From: an uncultured Bacteroidales bacterium
GTDB lineage: Bacteria; Bacteroidota; Bacteroidia; Bacteroidales; Bacteroidaceae
Assembly (NCBI GenBank): GCA_902802815.1
Contig: CADCNQ010000008.1
Location: 1-64,000 of the forward strand
Length of the DNA: 64,000 nucleotides
Direction of reading: 5' to 3'
Shown piece by piece: positions 24,562 to 32,703 of the stretch. The translations under genes and the position numbers were made by a program. Positions within the stretch are counted from its first letter, which is position 1; each line of letters begins with the position of its first letter. Under the pieces are notes generated by a model, which saw only the letters and a list, made by a program, of their open reading frames with translations, was not told where the DNA came from and did not search any database.

Positions 24562-26824
24562 TCACCACCTTCTTGCATTCTTCCAACGTGAGCTCTTCGG
24601 CGCGGGCCGCCATAGCCTTCGTCAGCCTGTAGTTTTTGCCTTTGTAGCAGATGTATGGTCCGTAGCGTCCGTTCATGATTTCCATTTCGGGCTCTTCGTC
24701 AAAGTGTTTGATATGCCTCTTTTCATCGGCCTTTTTCTTGTCTTTGATGAGTTCCACGGCATCTTCGTATGTCATCGTTAGGGGGTCGGAACCCTTCGGT
24801 ACGGAGACATACTGGTTTCCGTACTGCACATATGGTCCGTAGCGTCCGCTGCCCAGACTGACGGTCTTACCCTCGTATTCACCCAGTGTTCGTGGCAGAC
24901 GGAACAGTTCAAGAGCCTCTTCCAGCGTGATGGTCTCCATGCTCTGTCCCTTGCCCAATTGTGCAAAGCGCGGTTTCTTGGTGCTCTCCGCACTGCCTAT
25001 CTGTGCCACGGGGCCAAAGCGTCCTATCTTCACCATCACGGGTTCGCCGGTGGCGGGGTCGGTGCCAAGCACCTTTTCGCCCACCTTGTGCTCCGTGTGG
25101 GTATTCATTGTCTCCTCGACGAGGGGGTTGAAGTCTTTGTAGAAGGCCTTGATGAGGCCGTTCCATTTCTTCTTTCCGGCGGCCACAGCGTCGAAGTCCT
25201 TCTCCACCTCGGCGGTGAAGTTGTAGTCCATGATTTGCGGGAAGTTCTCCATGAGGTAGTCATTCACCACCGTACCGATGTCTGTCGGCATGAGTTTGTT
25301 TTTCTCTGCGCCCACAATCATCTTTTTCTCCGCGTGTGCAATCTTCTCGCCCTTGAGGGTGAGGATGGCATAGCGCTGTTCGATGCCTTTCTTGTCGCCG
25401 CGCTGCACATATTCGCGCTGCTGTATCGTGGTGATTGTGGTGGCGTATGTCGAAGGACGTCCGATGCCCAGTTCCTCCAGTTTCTTCACCAGCGACGCTT
25501 CGTTGTAGCGCACGGGGCCGGTGGTGAATTTCTCTGTGGCGACAATATTTACTCTTGTGAGCACCTCGCCTTTCTTGAGTGGCGGCAGAGTGTGTTCGGT
25601 GTCAGCCTCCGAGGGGTCGTCAATAGTGGCGCGATACACTCTCATGAAGCCGTCGAACTTCACCACTTCTCCCTGAGCCACGAATGTCTCGTCTTCTGCG
25701 GTCAGCGTCACGGTGGATTTCTCCACTTCGGCGTCAGCCATCTGCGATGCTATCGTGCGCTTCCAGATGAGGTCGTAGAGACGCTTCTCCTGATTGGTTC
25801 CGTCGATTTCAATACGGTCCATATATGTGGGACGGATGGCCTCGTGGGCTTCCTGTGCACCCTTGGAAGAGGTCTGATACTGGCGTGTCTTGCTGTATTT
25901 CTCGCCCATCTCCTCCATAATATATTTCTTGGAGGCACCCAGACAGAGGGCACTCAGATTCACGGAGTCGGTACGCATGTATGTGATGAGACCGTTTTCG
26001 TAGAGGCGCTGTGCCACGCTCATTGTCTGCGATACGGTCATACCCAGTTTGTGGGCGGCTTCCTGCTGCAGTGTGCTAGTTGTGAACGGGGGCGCAGGAA
26101 CGCGTTTCATCGGCTTCTTCTGCACGTCGCTCACGGTGAATGTGGCGTGTGTGAGTTTCTTAAGCAGCTCATTTGCCTCTTCCTCGCTCTTTGGACGTGT
26201 CAAGAGTTCTGCTTGCACATCGCTGTTCTCGCGGCTCGACAGCATAGCAGCCACTCTCCAGTATCTCTCACTCTGGAAAGCCTGCACTTCACGCTCTTTC
26301 TCCACCACCAGTCTCACGGCCACACTCTGCACGCGTCCTGCCGAGAGGGCGGGTTTTACTTTGCGCCAGAGTATGGGGCTCAGTTTGAAGCCGACGATAC
26401 GGTCGAGCACGCGGCGGGCCTGCTGTGCGGCCACCAGATTCATGTCTATCGCACGCGGATGCTGGATGGCCTCCAGTATCGCAGCCTTTGTGATTTCGTG
26501 AAATACGATGCGCTTTGTGTCCTCGTTCAGTCCCAGCACCTCTTTCAGGTGCCACGAGATGGCTTCTCCTTCGCGGTCTTCATCGGATGCCAGCCACACG
26601 GTCTGTGCCTCGTGAGCCAGTTTCTTGAGTTCTTCCACCACGCGCTCCTTGTCTTCGGGGATCTCGTATTCGGGCTCAAAACTGCCTTCATCTATGCTGA
26701 ACGACTTTTTTTTCAGGTCTCTTATGTGTCCGTAGGAGGACTTCACCACGTAGTCGGACCCGAGGAATTTCTCAATGGTCTTTGCCTTTGCGGGAGACTC
26801 CACTATAACGAGGTTCTTCTTCAT
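24554..26824 (-). CDS. topA: DNA topoisomerase I
   Basis: 756 residues from MKKNLVIVESPAKAKT, where the Toprim domain begins. Toprim acidic residues are in SDEDREGEAI; the catalytic tyrosine is Y282 in LITYMRTDSV. The C-terminus lacks the cysteine zinc ribbons of E. coli TopA and instead has three zinc-free repeats of the GRFGPVAQIG / GRYGPYVQYG / GRYGPYICYKG type, as in other Bacteroidetes. It relaxes negative supercoils. It is the first gene of the topA-aroK-speA-argB-sigma operon. The upstream ATG at 26848 overlaps the promoter box and is not used. Confidence 0.97.
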   Translation of the reverse strand: MKKNLVIVESPAKAKTIEKFLGSDYVVKSSYGHIRDLKKKSFSIDEGSFEPEYEIPEDKERVVEELKKLAHEAQTVWLASDEDREGEAISWHLKEVLGLNEDTKRIVFHEITKAAILEAIQHPRAIDMNLVAAQQARRVLDRIVGFKLSPILWRKVKPALSAGRVQSVAVRLVVEKEREVQAFQSERYWRVAAMLSSRENSDVQAELLTRPKSEEEANELLKKLTHATFTVSDVQKKPMKRVPAPPFTTSTLQQEAAHKLGMTVSQTMSVAQRLYENGLITYMRTDSVNLSALCLGASKKYIMEEMGEKYSKTRQYQTSSKGAQEAHEAIRPTYMDRIEIDGTNQEKRLYDLIWKRTIASQMADAEVEKSTVTLTAEDETFVAQGEVVKFDGFMRVYRATIDDPSEADTEHTLPPLKKGEVLTRVNIVATEKFTTGPVRYNEASLVKKLEELGIGRPSTYATTITTIQQREYVQRGDKKGIEQRYAILTLKGEKIAHAEKKMIVGAEKNKLMPTDIGTVVNDYLMENFPQIMDYNFTAEVEKDFDAVAAGKKKWNGLIKAFYKDFNPLVEETMNTHTEHKVGEKVLGTDPATGEPVMVKIGRFGPVAQIGSAESTKKPRFAQLGKGQSMETITLEEALELFRLPRTLGEYEGKTVSLGSGRYGPYVQYGNQYVSVPKGSDPLTMTYEDAVELIKDKKKADEKRHIKHFDEEPEMEIMNGRYGPYICYKGKNYRLTKAMAARAEELTLEECKKVVNA

Positions 26825-26845
26825 CGTTTTTTTGTTTAGCGGCTG

Positions 26846-26853
26846 CAAAGGTA
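26846..26853 (-). promoter_or_regulatory. -7 promoter box (TACCTTTG) for the topA operon
   Basis: Minus-strand TAnnTTTG ending 21 bp before the topA ATG. Confidence 0.65.
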
Positions 26854-26915
26854 TGACAAAAAAATGAACTACACCTTATATATTAACGTTTTTTTCAAAT
26901 TTTTTGCGAACTTTC

Positions 26916-26947
26916 TTTGGCTTGTTACATAATTTTTTCTACCTTTG
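26916..26947 (+). promoter_or_regulatory. Promoter with -33 TTTG and -7 TACCTTTG for the NfeD-like/flotillin pair
   Basis: TTTG at 26916-26919 is 20 bp from TACCTTTG at 26940-26947, the spacing expected of the Bacteroidetes primary promoter. This is the most complete match in the window. Confidence 0.7.
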
Positions 26948-26972
26948 TTTCATAAAACAAAAGGAAATCACT

Positions 26973-27569
26973 ATGTTTGAATCCATTTACAGTTGGTATG
27001 GGCAACTGGACCCCACTTTGCGCATTTTCTGGATAATAGCTATTATCACCTCTTCGCTGTTTCTCATTCAGATGCTTCTCACGTTCATCGGGTTGGGAAG
27101 TTCGGATGTGGATATAGACACTTCCTTTGATTCCACTCCGGAGGGAGGTCTTGACGGTATGGACGGTGCGATGCAGATTTTCACCGTGCGCAATTTCATC
27201 AACTTTCTCCTGGGTATCTCCTGGGGCGGCATCTGTCTGTGGGATGTCATCTCTAATAGGCTTGTGCTCTACGTGGCTTCTTTCTTCATCGGTGTACTTT
27301 TCGTGTCCATCTTCTGGGCCGTCTACCGTCTGATGATGCGTCTGCAGAGCAGCGGCAATATACGTTTGGAGAATGCTGTCGGCTCGGTGTGTCAGGTGTA
27401 TCTGCGCATTCCCGAGGCTCGCAAGGGTTCGGGCAAGGTGCAGATTTCCTTCTCGGGCTCGGTGCAGGAGATGGATGCCCAGACCGACGGAGCGGCCCTG
27501 CCCTCCGGAGCACGTGTGCGCGTCCTCTCTCTGATTGATTCCCATACGCTTCTTGTCGAAGCCGTCTGA
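26973..27569 (+). CDS. NfeD-like membrane protein partnering flotillin (YqiJ type)
   Basis: 198 residues with one hydrophobic helix near residues 15-40, two more at about 75-110, and a C-terminal OB-fold-like domain (about 120-198) typical of NfeD/YqiJ partners of flotillins. Such proteins sit in the inner membrane and are nearly always encoded next to a SPFH-domain protein, as here, 45 bp upstream of the flotillin gene. The exact role, such as membrane microdomain organisation, is known only in outline for the family. The start was chosen after the promoter. Confidence 0.8.
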   Translation: MFESIYSWYGQLDPTLRIFWIIAIITSSLFLIQMLLTFIGLGSSDVDIDTSFDSTPEGGLDGMDGAMQIFTVRNFINFLLGISWGGICLWDVISNRLVLYVASFFIGVLFVSIFWAVYRLMMRLQSSGNIRLENAVGSVCQVYLRIPEARKGSGKVQISFSGSVQEMDAQTDGAALPSGARVRVLSLIDSHTLLVEAV

Positions 27570-27572
27570 CAA

Positions 27573-27607
27573 CTATAAGCCATAAACTATAAACTATAAA
27601 CTTTAAA
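27573..27607 (+). repeat. Heptamer repeat CTATAAA/CTTTAAA, five copies
   Basis: Five 7-mers without spacer (CTATAAG, CCATAAA, CTATAAA, CTATAAA, CTTTAAA) fill the gap between the NfeD-like stop and the flotillin start, ending 7 bp before its ATG. They lie inside the transcript. Confidence 0.85.
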
Positions 27608-27614
27608 CGAAATA

Positions 27615-29147
27615 ATGGATCCTTTTTTTCTTATCGTAGTGGTCGTCGTAGTGGGTGTATTGCTCGTTATGGCGCTTCTCAATCGCTATCGTCGTTGTCC
27701 TTCGGACAAGATTCTGGTTATCTACGGTAGCAAGTCGACCAACAAGAGTGCCAAGTGTGTGCATGGTGGCGGTGCTTTCGTGTGGCCAGTCATCGAGGAC
27801 TATGCCTACCTCTCGCTGACCCCCATCGGTATTGATGCCAACCTCACCAATGCCCTCTCTCGCCAGAACATACGTGTGGATGTGCCCTGCCGTTTCACCG
27901 TGGGTATCTCCACTGAGCCCGAGAGCATGCTGGCAGCAGCGGAGCGTCTGCTGGGACTGCAGTCGAGCCAGATTCAGGAGATGGCTCGGGATATTCTGTT
28001 CGGTCAGTTGCGTCTGGTCATCGCCACGATGTCCATTGAGGAGCTGAACTCCGACCGTGACAAGTTCCTGGAGGCCATCACGGCAAATGTCGAGGTGGAA
28101 CTTAAGAAGATAGGTCTTCGTCTCATCAACGTCAACGTCACCGATATCAAGGATGAGAGCGGCTATATCGAGGCTCTCGGTCAGGAGGCTGCCGCCAAGG
28201 CTATCAACGAGGCCAAGGTGCGCGTTGCGGAGCAGGAGCGGAACGGTGAAATCGGTAAGGCGGAGGCTGTGCGTGAGACGCGTATCCGTACGGCGGAGGC
28301 CAATGCCGAGGCTGTGAAGGGTGAGAACGAGGCCAAAGTGGATATCGCTAATTCCGATGCCAACCGTCGCGAACGTGAGGCAGAGGCTCAGCGCCGTGCT
28401 ACAGCTGCCGAGAAGATAGCTGCCGCCAAGGCTCTTGAGGAGTCGTATACTGCCGAGCAGAAGGCCGAGTTGGCACGTGCCGAGCGTGAGCAGGCTACTC
28501 AGAAGGCCAACGTCATTGTGGCTCAGGAAATCGAGAAGCAGCGTTTGATAGTGGCTGCCGAGGCCGAGGCTGAGCGCAAGCGTGTAAATGCCAAGGGTGA
28601 AGCCGATTCTGTTGCTTTCCGTGCCAAGGGTGATGCCGATGCCGTAGCTATCAAGGCTAAGGGTGAGGCCGATGCCATCAAGACGAAGGCAGAAGGTGAA
28701 GGTATAGCTGCCGCAACCCGTGCCCGCGGTGAGGCCGAGGCCATCTATGCCAAGATGGAGGCAGAGGCCAAGGGCCTTTTTGAGGTGCTCACCAAGCAGG
28801 CCTCCGGTTACGACAAGATGATACAGGCTGCCGGCGGTGATGCCACGAAGGCTTACACCCTGCTGCTTTTGGAGAAGTTGCCGGAACTTGTTCGCACTCA
28901 GGTGGATGCCATCAAGGGTATCAACATCGACAAGGTTACCGTTTGGGACAACGGCGGAGCCAACGGCAAGGACGGTCAGACTTCCACTGCAGGTTTCCTC
29001 TCGGGTCTTTACAAGTCGATACCTCCCTTGCAGGATCTTTTCGACCAGGCAGGTATGTCGCTTCCCGAGTATTTAGGTAAGGATAAGGCTTCTGCACCGG
29101 CCGTAAGTGGTAAAAATGAGGAAAAAAAGCCCTCTAAGGAAAAATAA
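27615..29147 (+). CDS. Flotillin-family SPFH protein (YqiK/FloT-like)
   Basis: A 510-residue protein with an N-terminal membrane helix (about 3-22), an SPFH/band 7 domain (about 30-190) and a long Ala/Glu-rich coiled coil (about 190-400). The coiled coil has repeated KGEADAVAIKAKGEADAI-type units, the flotillin hallmark. The C-terminal region (about 400-500) is variable and charged at the end. It scaffolds membrane assemblies together with the NfeD-like protein. Its operon partner lies upstream. The gene is followed by a tRNA rather than further operon members. Confidence 0.92.
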   Translation: MDPFFLIVVVVVVGVLLVMALLNRYRRCPSDKILVIYGSKSTNKSAKCVHGGGAFVWPVIEDYAYLSLTPIGIDANLTNALSRQNIRVDVPCRFTVGISTEPESMLAAAERLLGLQSSQIQEMARDILFGQLRLVIATMSIEELNSDRDKFLEAITANVEVELKKIGLRLINVNVTDIKDESGYIEALGQEAAAKAINEAKVRVAEQERNGEIGKAEAVRETRIRTAEANAEAVKGENEAKVDIANSDANRREREAEAQRRATAAEKIAAAKALEESYTAEQKAELARAEREQATQKANVIVAQEIEKQRLIVAAEAEAERKRVNAKGEADSVAFRAKGDADAVAIKAKGEADAIKTKAEGEGIAAATRARGEAEAIYAKMEAEAKGLFEVLTKQASGYDKMIQAAGGDATKAYTLLLLEKLPELVRTQVDAIKGINIDKVTVWDNGGANGKDGQTSTAGFLSGLYKSIPPLQDLFDQAGMSLPEYLGKDKASAPAVSGKNEEKKPSKEK

Positions 29148-29183
29148 TTAGTTCGGGAGCTGGCGCGTTTCGGAAAAATTCCA

Positions 29184-29191
29184 TACCTTTG
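29184..29191 (+). promoter_or_regulatory. -7 promoter box (TACCTTTG) for tRNA-Leu
   Basis: TAnnTTTG match 14 bp before the tRNA 5' end. Confidence 0.65.
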
Positions 29192-29205
29192 CCGTCGCTT
29201 TTGAA

Positions 29206-29287
29206 GCCCAGATGGCGGAATCGGTAGACGCGCTGGTCTCAAACACCAGTGGGGCAACCCGTGCCGGTTCGACCCCGGCTCTGGGTA
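29206..29287 (+). tRNA. tRNA-Leu (anticodon CAA)
   Basis: An 82-nt class II tRNA with acceptor GCCCAGA/TCTGGGT, anticodon stem CTGGT/ACCAG, anticodon loop CTCAAAC (anticodon CAA, reading UUG), a short variable arm and T-loop GGTTCGACC. CCA is not encoded. The DNA right behind it holds a truncated GH105 gene. Confidence 0.95.
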
Positions 29288-29301
29288 CAAGGCTCAAAAG
29301 A

Positions 29302-29336
29302 AAAGTGTGCTGCGATTGTGTGGCACACTTTTTTTA
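29302..29336 (+). terminator. Terminator after tRNA-Leu
   Basis: A 9-bp stem AAAGTGTGC/GCACACTTT followed by a T-run, 15 bp after the tRNA. Confidence 0.85.
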
Positions 29337-29386
29337 TTAATAAACGGATAAAAAGACTAATACCTGATGAAAAAACAGATTCCGGG

Positions 29387-29899
29387 ATGTGTGCGCAGGG
29401 CCGGCAGACGCTGCTCTCCCTGCTTTGCAGCGATTTCGATGCCGTGCTGCGCTGGCAGGATGAGGAGAGCGGTTTGTGGTATCAGGTGATGGACGCTCCC
29501 GCCCGCGACGGCAACTATCTGGAGAGCTCCTGTTCGTCGATGTTTGTCTATGCCATGCTGAAGGCCGTCAATCGCGGTTGGGTGGGGGAGCAATACCGCC
29601 GTCCTGCCCTGAAGGCCTACGACGCTATTGTCCGCCATTTCGTTCGCGTCGATGCCGACCACACCATTTCGTTGACGCGTGGTTGTGCCGTTGCCGGTTT
29701 GGGCCCGGGCAGCAGTTCGGAGGTGCTGGCTGCCTTGGAGAGGCTTAATCCCGCCGCCAAACTCAAGGAAAACCGCCGTCGCGACGGTTCCTATTCCTAT
29801 TATCTGAGCGAACCGGTCAGAGACAACGATGCCAAGGCAGTAGGTCCCTTCATTTGGGCTTCGCTCGAAAAGGAAAAGATGGAAGAGGAGAAGAAATAA
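29387..29899 (+). pseudogene. Truncated GH105/GH88-like unsaturated glucuronyl/rhamnogalacturonyl hydrolase
   Basis: About 170 residues match only the C-terminal half of a GH105-type (alpha/alpha)6-barrel hydrolase, whose members are about 350-400 residues long. Visible family blocks are WQDEESGLWYQVMD, GNYLESSCSSMFVYAMLKAV, CAVAGLG and GSYSYYLSEPVRDNDAKAVG. The N-terminal half with its catalytic Asp is missing; upstream the frame runs into the tRNA-Leu terminator and the tRNA itself. The end has an added KEKMEEEKK tail. It is best read as a gene cut by a recombination or deletion event at the tRNA. A short expressed domain cannot be excluded. Confidence 0.82.
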
Positions 29900-29974
29900 G
29901 AGGAATAATAGCAGGGAGACTGGACAAGTGTACGTCATTGATTCTTGTTTTAACTATCCCTCACCTATCCTTTG

Positions 29975-30038
29975 TCTATCGGTCATCTATCGGTCATCTA
30001 TCGAGCATCTATCGAGCATCTATCGGGAATCTATCGGA
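29975..30038 (+). repeat. Tandem 11-bp repeat, nearly six copies
   Basis: Units of TCTATCGGTCA, TCTATCGAGCA and TCTATCGGGAA follow each other exactly every 11 bp: two identical pairs, one single and a 9-bp partial. Degenerate CTATCC copies precede it. It lies in a 345-bp gap between the GH105 remnant and tRNA-Asn. The period equals about one helical turn. Confidence 0.92.
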
Positions 30039-30148
30039 AAAGCCCGACTGATGACCGATATGAATACGGACTATACAACTCACGTCGGAAGCAGAAAAAC
30101 ATCCGAAATTTGTATCGTTAACTGTTGAAAGATAAGACAGGATACAAC

Positions 30149-30179
30149 AAAAAAGCCCCGAGTGTATAACTCGAGGCTT
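30149..30179 (-). terminator. Terminator of tRNA-Asn
   Basis: Stem AAGCC(C)CGAGT/ACTCG(A)GGCTT with GTATA loop and one mismatch, followed on the minus strand by a T-run. Confidence 0.75.
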
Positions 30180-30243
30180 CTGTAAAAATGGTAAGGGTCC
30201 CCTGGGGAGGGAGGGCTGGAGTGGAGACCCCCACCAAAAAAAG

Positions 30244-30317
30244 CGCTTCAGGATGGGCTTGAACCAACGACCCCATGATTAACAGTCATGTGCTCTAACC
30301 AACTGAGCTACTGAAGC
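30244..30317 (-). tRNA. tRNA-Asn (anticodon GTT)
   Basis: A 74-nt cloverleaf on the minus strand: acceptor GCTTCAG/CTGAAGC, D-arm AGCTCAGTTGGTTAGAGC, anticodon loop CTGTTAA, T-arm GGTTCAAGC. CCA is not encoded. Confidence 0.96.
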
Positions 30318-30363
30318 AGGTCAAAAAAAGTTAATTTTCGAGCGTTTTCTCTCAAACGCGGTG

Positions 30364-30371
30364 CAAAGATA
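30364..30371 (-). promoter_or_regulatory. -7 promoter box (TATCTTTG) for tRNA-Asn
   Basis: Minus-strand TAnnTTTG, 46 bp upstream of the tRNA and divergent from the ctp promoter box. Confidence 0.55.
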
Positions 30372-30394
30372 GAGCAAAATTCCGAAATAAACAC

Positions 30395-30402
30395 TATCTT
30401 TG
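30395..30402 (+). promoter_or_regulatory. -7 promoter box (TATCTTTG) for the ctp protease
   Basis: TAnnTTTG match 18 bp before the ATG at 30421. Confidence 0.65.
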
Positions 30403-30420
30403 CGAAAAATTTTGCGGGAA

Positions 30421-32001
30421 ATGCACAAAAAAAATACATTTTTGAGTAAAAAAGGTGCTTTTATAGCCCTCACAATGCTCTTCATGTCGTTCTCGGCGCC
30501 CCTGAAAGCACAGCAACGCTCCACACACAATGCCTCAGTGGCCAAGAACCTCGAACTCTTCAACGAGATATACCGGATGCTCGACCTTTTCTACGTGGAC
30601 ACGCTCTCGGCCGACACCGTGATGCAATGGGCAATAGAGGGTATGCTGCGACGCATAGACCCCTTCACGGAATACTATCCCCAGGAGAGTGACGACCTGC
30701 GGCAGATGGCTACGGGTAAGTATGCGGGCATAGGTGCCGTGATACGCTACGTGAAGTCGCTCGACCGCACGGTGATAGCGGAGCCCTACAGAGACACACC
30801 GTCTTCGCGTGCCGGACTCAAGGCCGGCGACATCATCATAAGTGTGGACGGCAAGGACACCAAGGGAATGGACACGCAGACGGTGTCGCAGATGCTGCGA
30901 GGAGAACCGGGTACGACGTTCACCCTCGTGTACAAGACACCCGGAGAGGATGCGATGCACGAGGTGCCTGTGACGCGCGAGACGATACAGCTCCCGGCGA
31001 TACCGTACTGCGGCGTGTTGGGCGACGGAGTGGGATATCTCTACCTGTCTTCATTCACGGAAGGGTGCGCGCGTGCGATGCGCATGGCGCTGCTCGAGTT
31101 GAAGAGTCAGGGAGCCACACGACTGCTGCTCGACCTGCGCGGCAATCCGGGCGGAGCGCTGACGGAGGCTGTGGATGTGGTGAACATCTTCGTGAATAAA
31201 GGAGAGAAGGTGGTATATACCAAGGGTAAGATATCGCCCGCCAATCAGGATTACCTCACCACCAGCGATCCGGTGGACACCTCGATGCCCGTTGTGGTGA
31301 TGGTCAACGGCGGTACGGCATCCTCGGCGGAGATAGTGTCGGGCAGTCTGCAGGACCTCGACCGCGCTGTTGTTGTGGGCGCGCGCACGTATGGAAAAGG
31401 ATTAGTGCAGATGGTGCGCGAACTCAACAGCGGAGGCGCCGTCAAGGTGACGACATCCAGATACTACATCCCCTCGGGACGCTGCATACAGGCTCACGAC
31501 TACAAGCACGACGGCACGGAAAGCATTGTGCCCGACTCTCTGCGCAGGACGTTCTACACGCGCGGCGGCAGGGAAGTGAAGGACGGCGGCGGCATACAGC
31601 CCGATATCCTCGTGAAAAAGGACAGCGTGGGTCTCGGCTTCTGGCTGACAGAGGCCTCGGATGCCTTCTTCGATTGGTGCACACGCTACGTGAAGACGCA
31701 TCCCGTGGTGGAACCCGTGGAGAGATTCAATATCACGGAGGCCGATTTCAACGACTTCATGGCCTTTGCCACAGAGGCGGATTCCACGCTCAAGACCGAC
31801 ACACTGGAGAAATACAGGGAGAGACTCACATTCAGTCTGGCACAGGAACTTGCCACGCGCTACTACTGGAACGACGGTGCCGTACACTTCGGCGCGCTGC
31901 ACGACCCGCACCTGCAGAATGCCAGAGAACTTCTGCTGGACGACGAGAGAATGAGAAAGATACTTAATCCCGAACCCCAAAAAGAAAAGAAGAAAAAATG
32001 A
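30421..32001 (+). CDS. C-terminal processing (tail-specific) protease, peptidase family S41
   Basis: 526 residues with a signal peptide ending near SFSAPLKAQQ. A PDZ domain (about 95-185, RAGLKAGDIIISVDG) precedes the S41 protease domain with the Ser-Lys dyad: S302 in NGGTASSAEI and K326 in TYGKGLVQ; the strand LLLDLRGNPGGAL is diagnostic. It acts in the periplasm on C-termini of exported proteins. It ends in a Lys-rich tail. Its stop overlaps the start of the 37-codon microprotein at 31998. Confidence 0.94.
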   Translation: MHKKNTFLSKKGAFIALTMLFMSFSAPLKAQQRSTHNASVAKNLELFNEIYRMLDLFYVDTLSADTVMQWAIEGMLRRIDPFTEYYPQESDDLRQMATGKYAGIGAVIRYVKSLDRTVIAEPYRDTPSSRAGLKAGDIIISVDGKDTKGMDTQTVSQMLRGEPGTTFTLVYKTPGEDAMHEVPVTRETIQLPAIPYCGVLGDGVGYLYLSSFTEGCARAMRMALLELKSQGATRLLLDLRGNPGGALTEAVDVVNIFVNKGEKVVYTKGKISPANQDYLTTSDPVDTSMPVVVMVNGGTASSAEIVSGSLQDLDRAVVVGARTYGKGLVQMVRELNSGGAVKVTTSRYYIPSGRCIQAHDYKHDGTESIVPDSLRRTFYTRGGREVKDGGGIQPDILVKKDSVGLGFWLTEASDAFFDWCTRYVKTHPVVEPVERFNITEADFNDFMAFATEADSTLKTDTLEKYRERLTFSLAQELATRYYWNDGAVHFGALHDPHLQNARELLLDDERMRKILNPEPQKEKKKK

Positions 32002-32111
32002 GACACAACGTGCGAAAGGCTAATCAGAGATTCATGTACGGAGTGATGGCAATGGCGCTGCTCGTTATGCTCGTTGCAGCCCTGTTTTTGTACATGTGCA
32101 TACAAAAATGA
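31998..32111 (+). CDS. Single-helix membrane microprotein (37 aa)
   Basis: An ATG overlapping the ctp stop codon (ATGA) opens a 37-codon frame: a basic N-terminus (MRHNVRKANQRF), one strongly hydrophobic helix (about residues 14-35) and a short QK end. The overlap, the positive-inside charge pattern and the clean ending before the next promoter suggest a real small membrane protein co-translated with the protease, perhaps a substrate, anchor or regulator. No family is recognised. Confidence 0.6.
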   Translation: MRHNVRKANQRFMYGVMAMALLVMLVAALFLYMCIQK

Positions 32112-32153
32112 CATTTTTTTTGCAAAAAATTATGCATTTAAGGAAAAAAGTTG

Positions 32154-32161
32154 TACTTTTG
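32154..32161 (+). promoter_or_regulatory. -7 promoter box (TACTTTTG) for the rimP-nusA-infB-suf unit
   Basis: TAnnTTTG match 62 bp before the rimP ATG, leaving a leader that contains a hairpin. Confidence 0.65.
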
Positions 32162-32180
32162 CGCCCGTAAACGTGTAGGT

Positions 32181-32204
32181 GAGAAGCTCCTGAGTGGGTT
32201 TCTC
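32181..32204 (+). promoter_or_regulatory. Leader hairpin upstream of rimP
   Basis: GAGAAGCTC (32181-32189) can pair with GGGTTTCTC (32196-32204) over nine positions, two of them G-U, around a CTGAGT loop. There is no T-run after it. It could be a binding or processing site for an operon product; NusA is the obvious candidate because nusA autoregulation is known in other bacteria. Confidence 0.4.
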
Positions 32205-32223
32205 GCTTTGTTTTATAGAGACT

Positions 32224-32691
32224 ATGATTGATAAGAAGCAAGTGGAGGAGGCCGTCAATGAATGGCTGAAAGAGAAAGAGTACTTTCTCGTGGAGTTGAG
32301 TGTGGAAGAAGACGACCGCATCGTCGTGGTGATAGACCACAAGGACGGAGTGTGGATCGACGACTGCGCGGAATTGTCACGCTTTATCGAGTCGAAGCTC
32401 GACCGCGATGACGAGGACTACGAACTCGAAGTGGGCAGCGCCGGATTGGGACAGCCGTTCAAGGTGGCTCAGCAATGGGAAAATCACGTGGGCAAGACGG
32501 TGGAGACCTTTGCCCGCGACGGACATAAATATCAAGGCACGCTGACGGAGGTGACTCCCGAGGGATTCACGCTGCTCTGTCAGGAGAAAGTGAAGGAGGA
32601 GGGCAGGAAACGCCCCGTGCAGAAGGAGGTGGAGCACACGTTCTCATACGGCGACGTGACCGTCACCCGCTACGTTCTGAAAATAAAATAA
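32224..32691 (+). CDS. rimP: Ribosome maturation factor RimP
   Basis: 155 residues, the usual size, starting at MIDKKQVEEA. The N-terminal alpha/beta domain (about 1-75) has VIDHKDGVWIDDCAELSRF, the conserved RimP block, followed by YELEVGSAGLGQPF, and the C-terminal Sm-like barrel (about 80-155) follows. It assists 30S subunit assembly. Its place before nusA and infB is the classical order. The upstream frame from 32194 is not needed, as the promoter and leader lie there. Confidence 0.94.
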   Translation: MIDKKQVEEAVNEWLKEKEYFLVELSVEEDDRIVVVIDHKDGVWIDDCAELSRFIESKLDRDDEDYELEVGSAGLGQPFKVAQQWENHVGKTVETFARDGHKYQGTLTEVTPEGFTLLCQEKVKEEGRKRPVQKEVEHTFSYGDVTVTRYVLKIK

Positions 32692-32703
32692 AACAAAATA
32701 TCT

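Noticed and set aside
24959..26839. A 626-codon open frame antisense to topA
   Set aside because: It lies entirely within the well-supported topA gene, shows no family resemblance and has a composition explained by reading the G+C-rich gene backwards.
29249..29386. Extension of the GH105 fragment upstream to 29249
   Set aside because: This part of the frame translates the 3' half of tRNA-Leu and its terminator, so it is not coding.
29975..30038. A possible CRISPR-like array
   Set aside because: The units are contiguous 11-mers with no spacers, and no cas gene is present; it is a simple tandem repeat.
29900..30240. A small non-coding RNA in the gap between the GH105 remnant and tRNA-Asn
   Set aside because: Apart from the 11-bp array and the tRNA-Asn terminator I could find no -7 box with a matching terminator on the plus strand.
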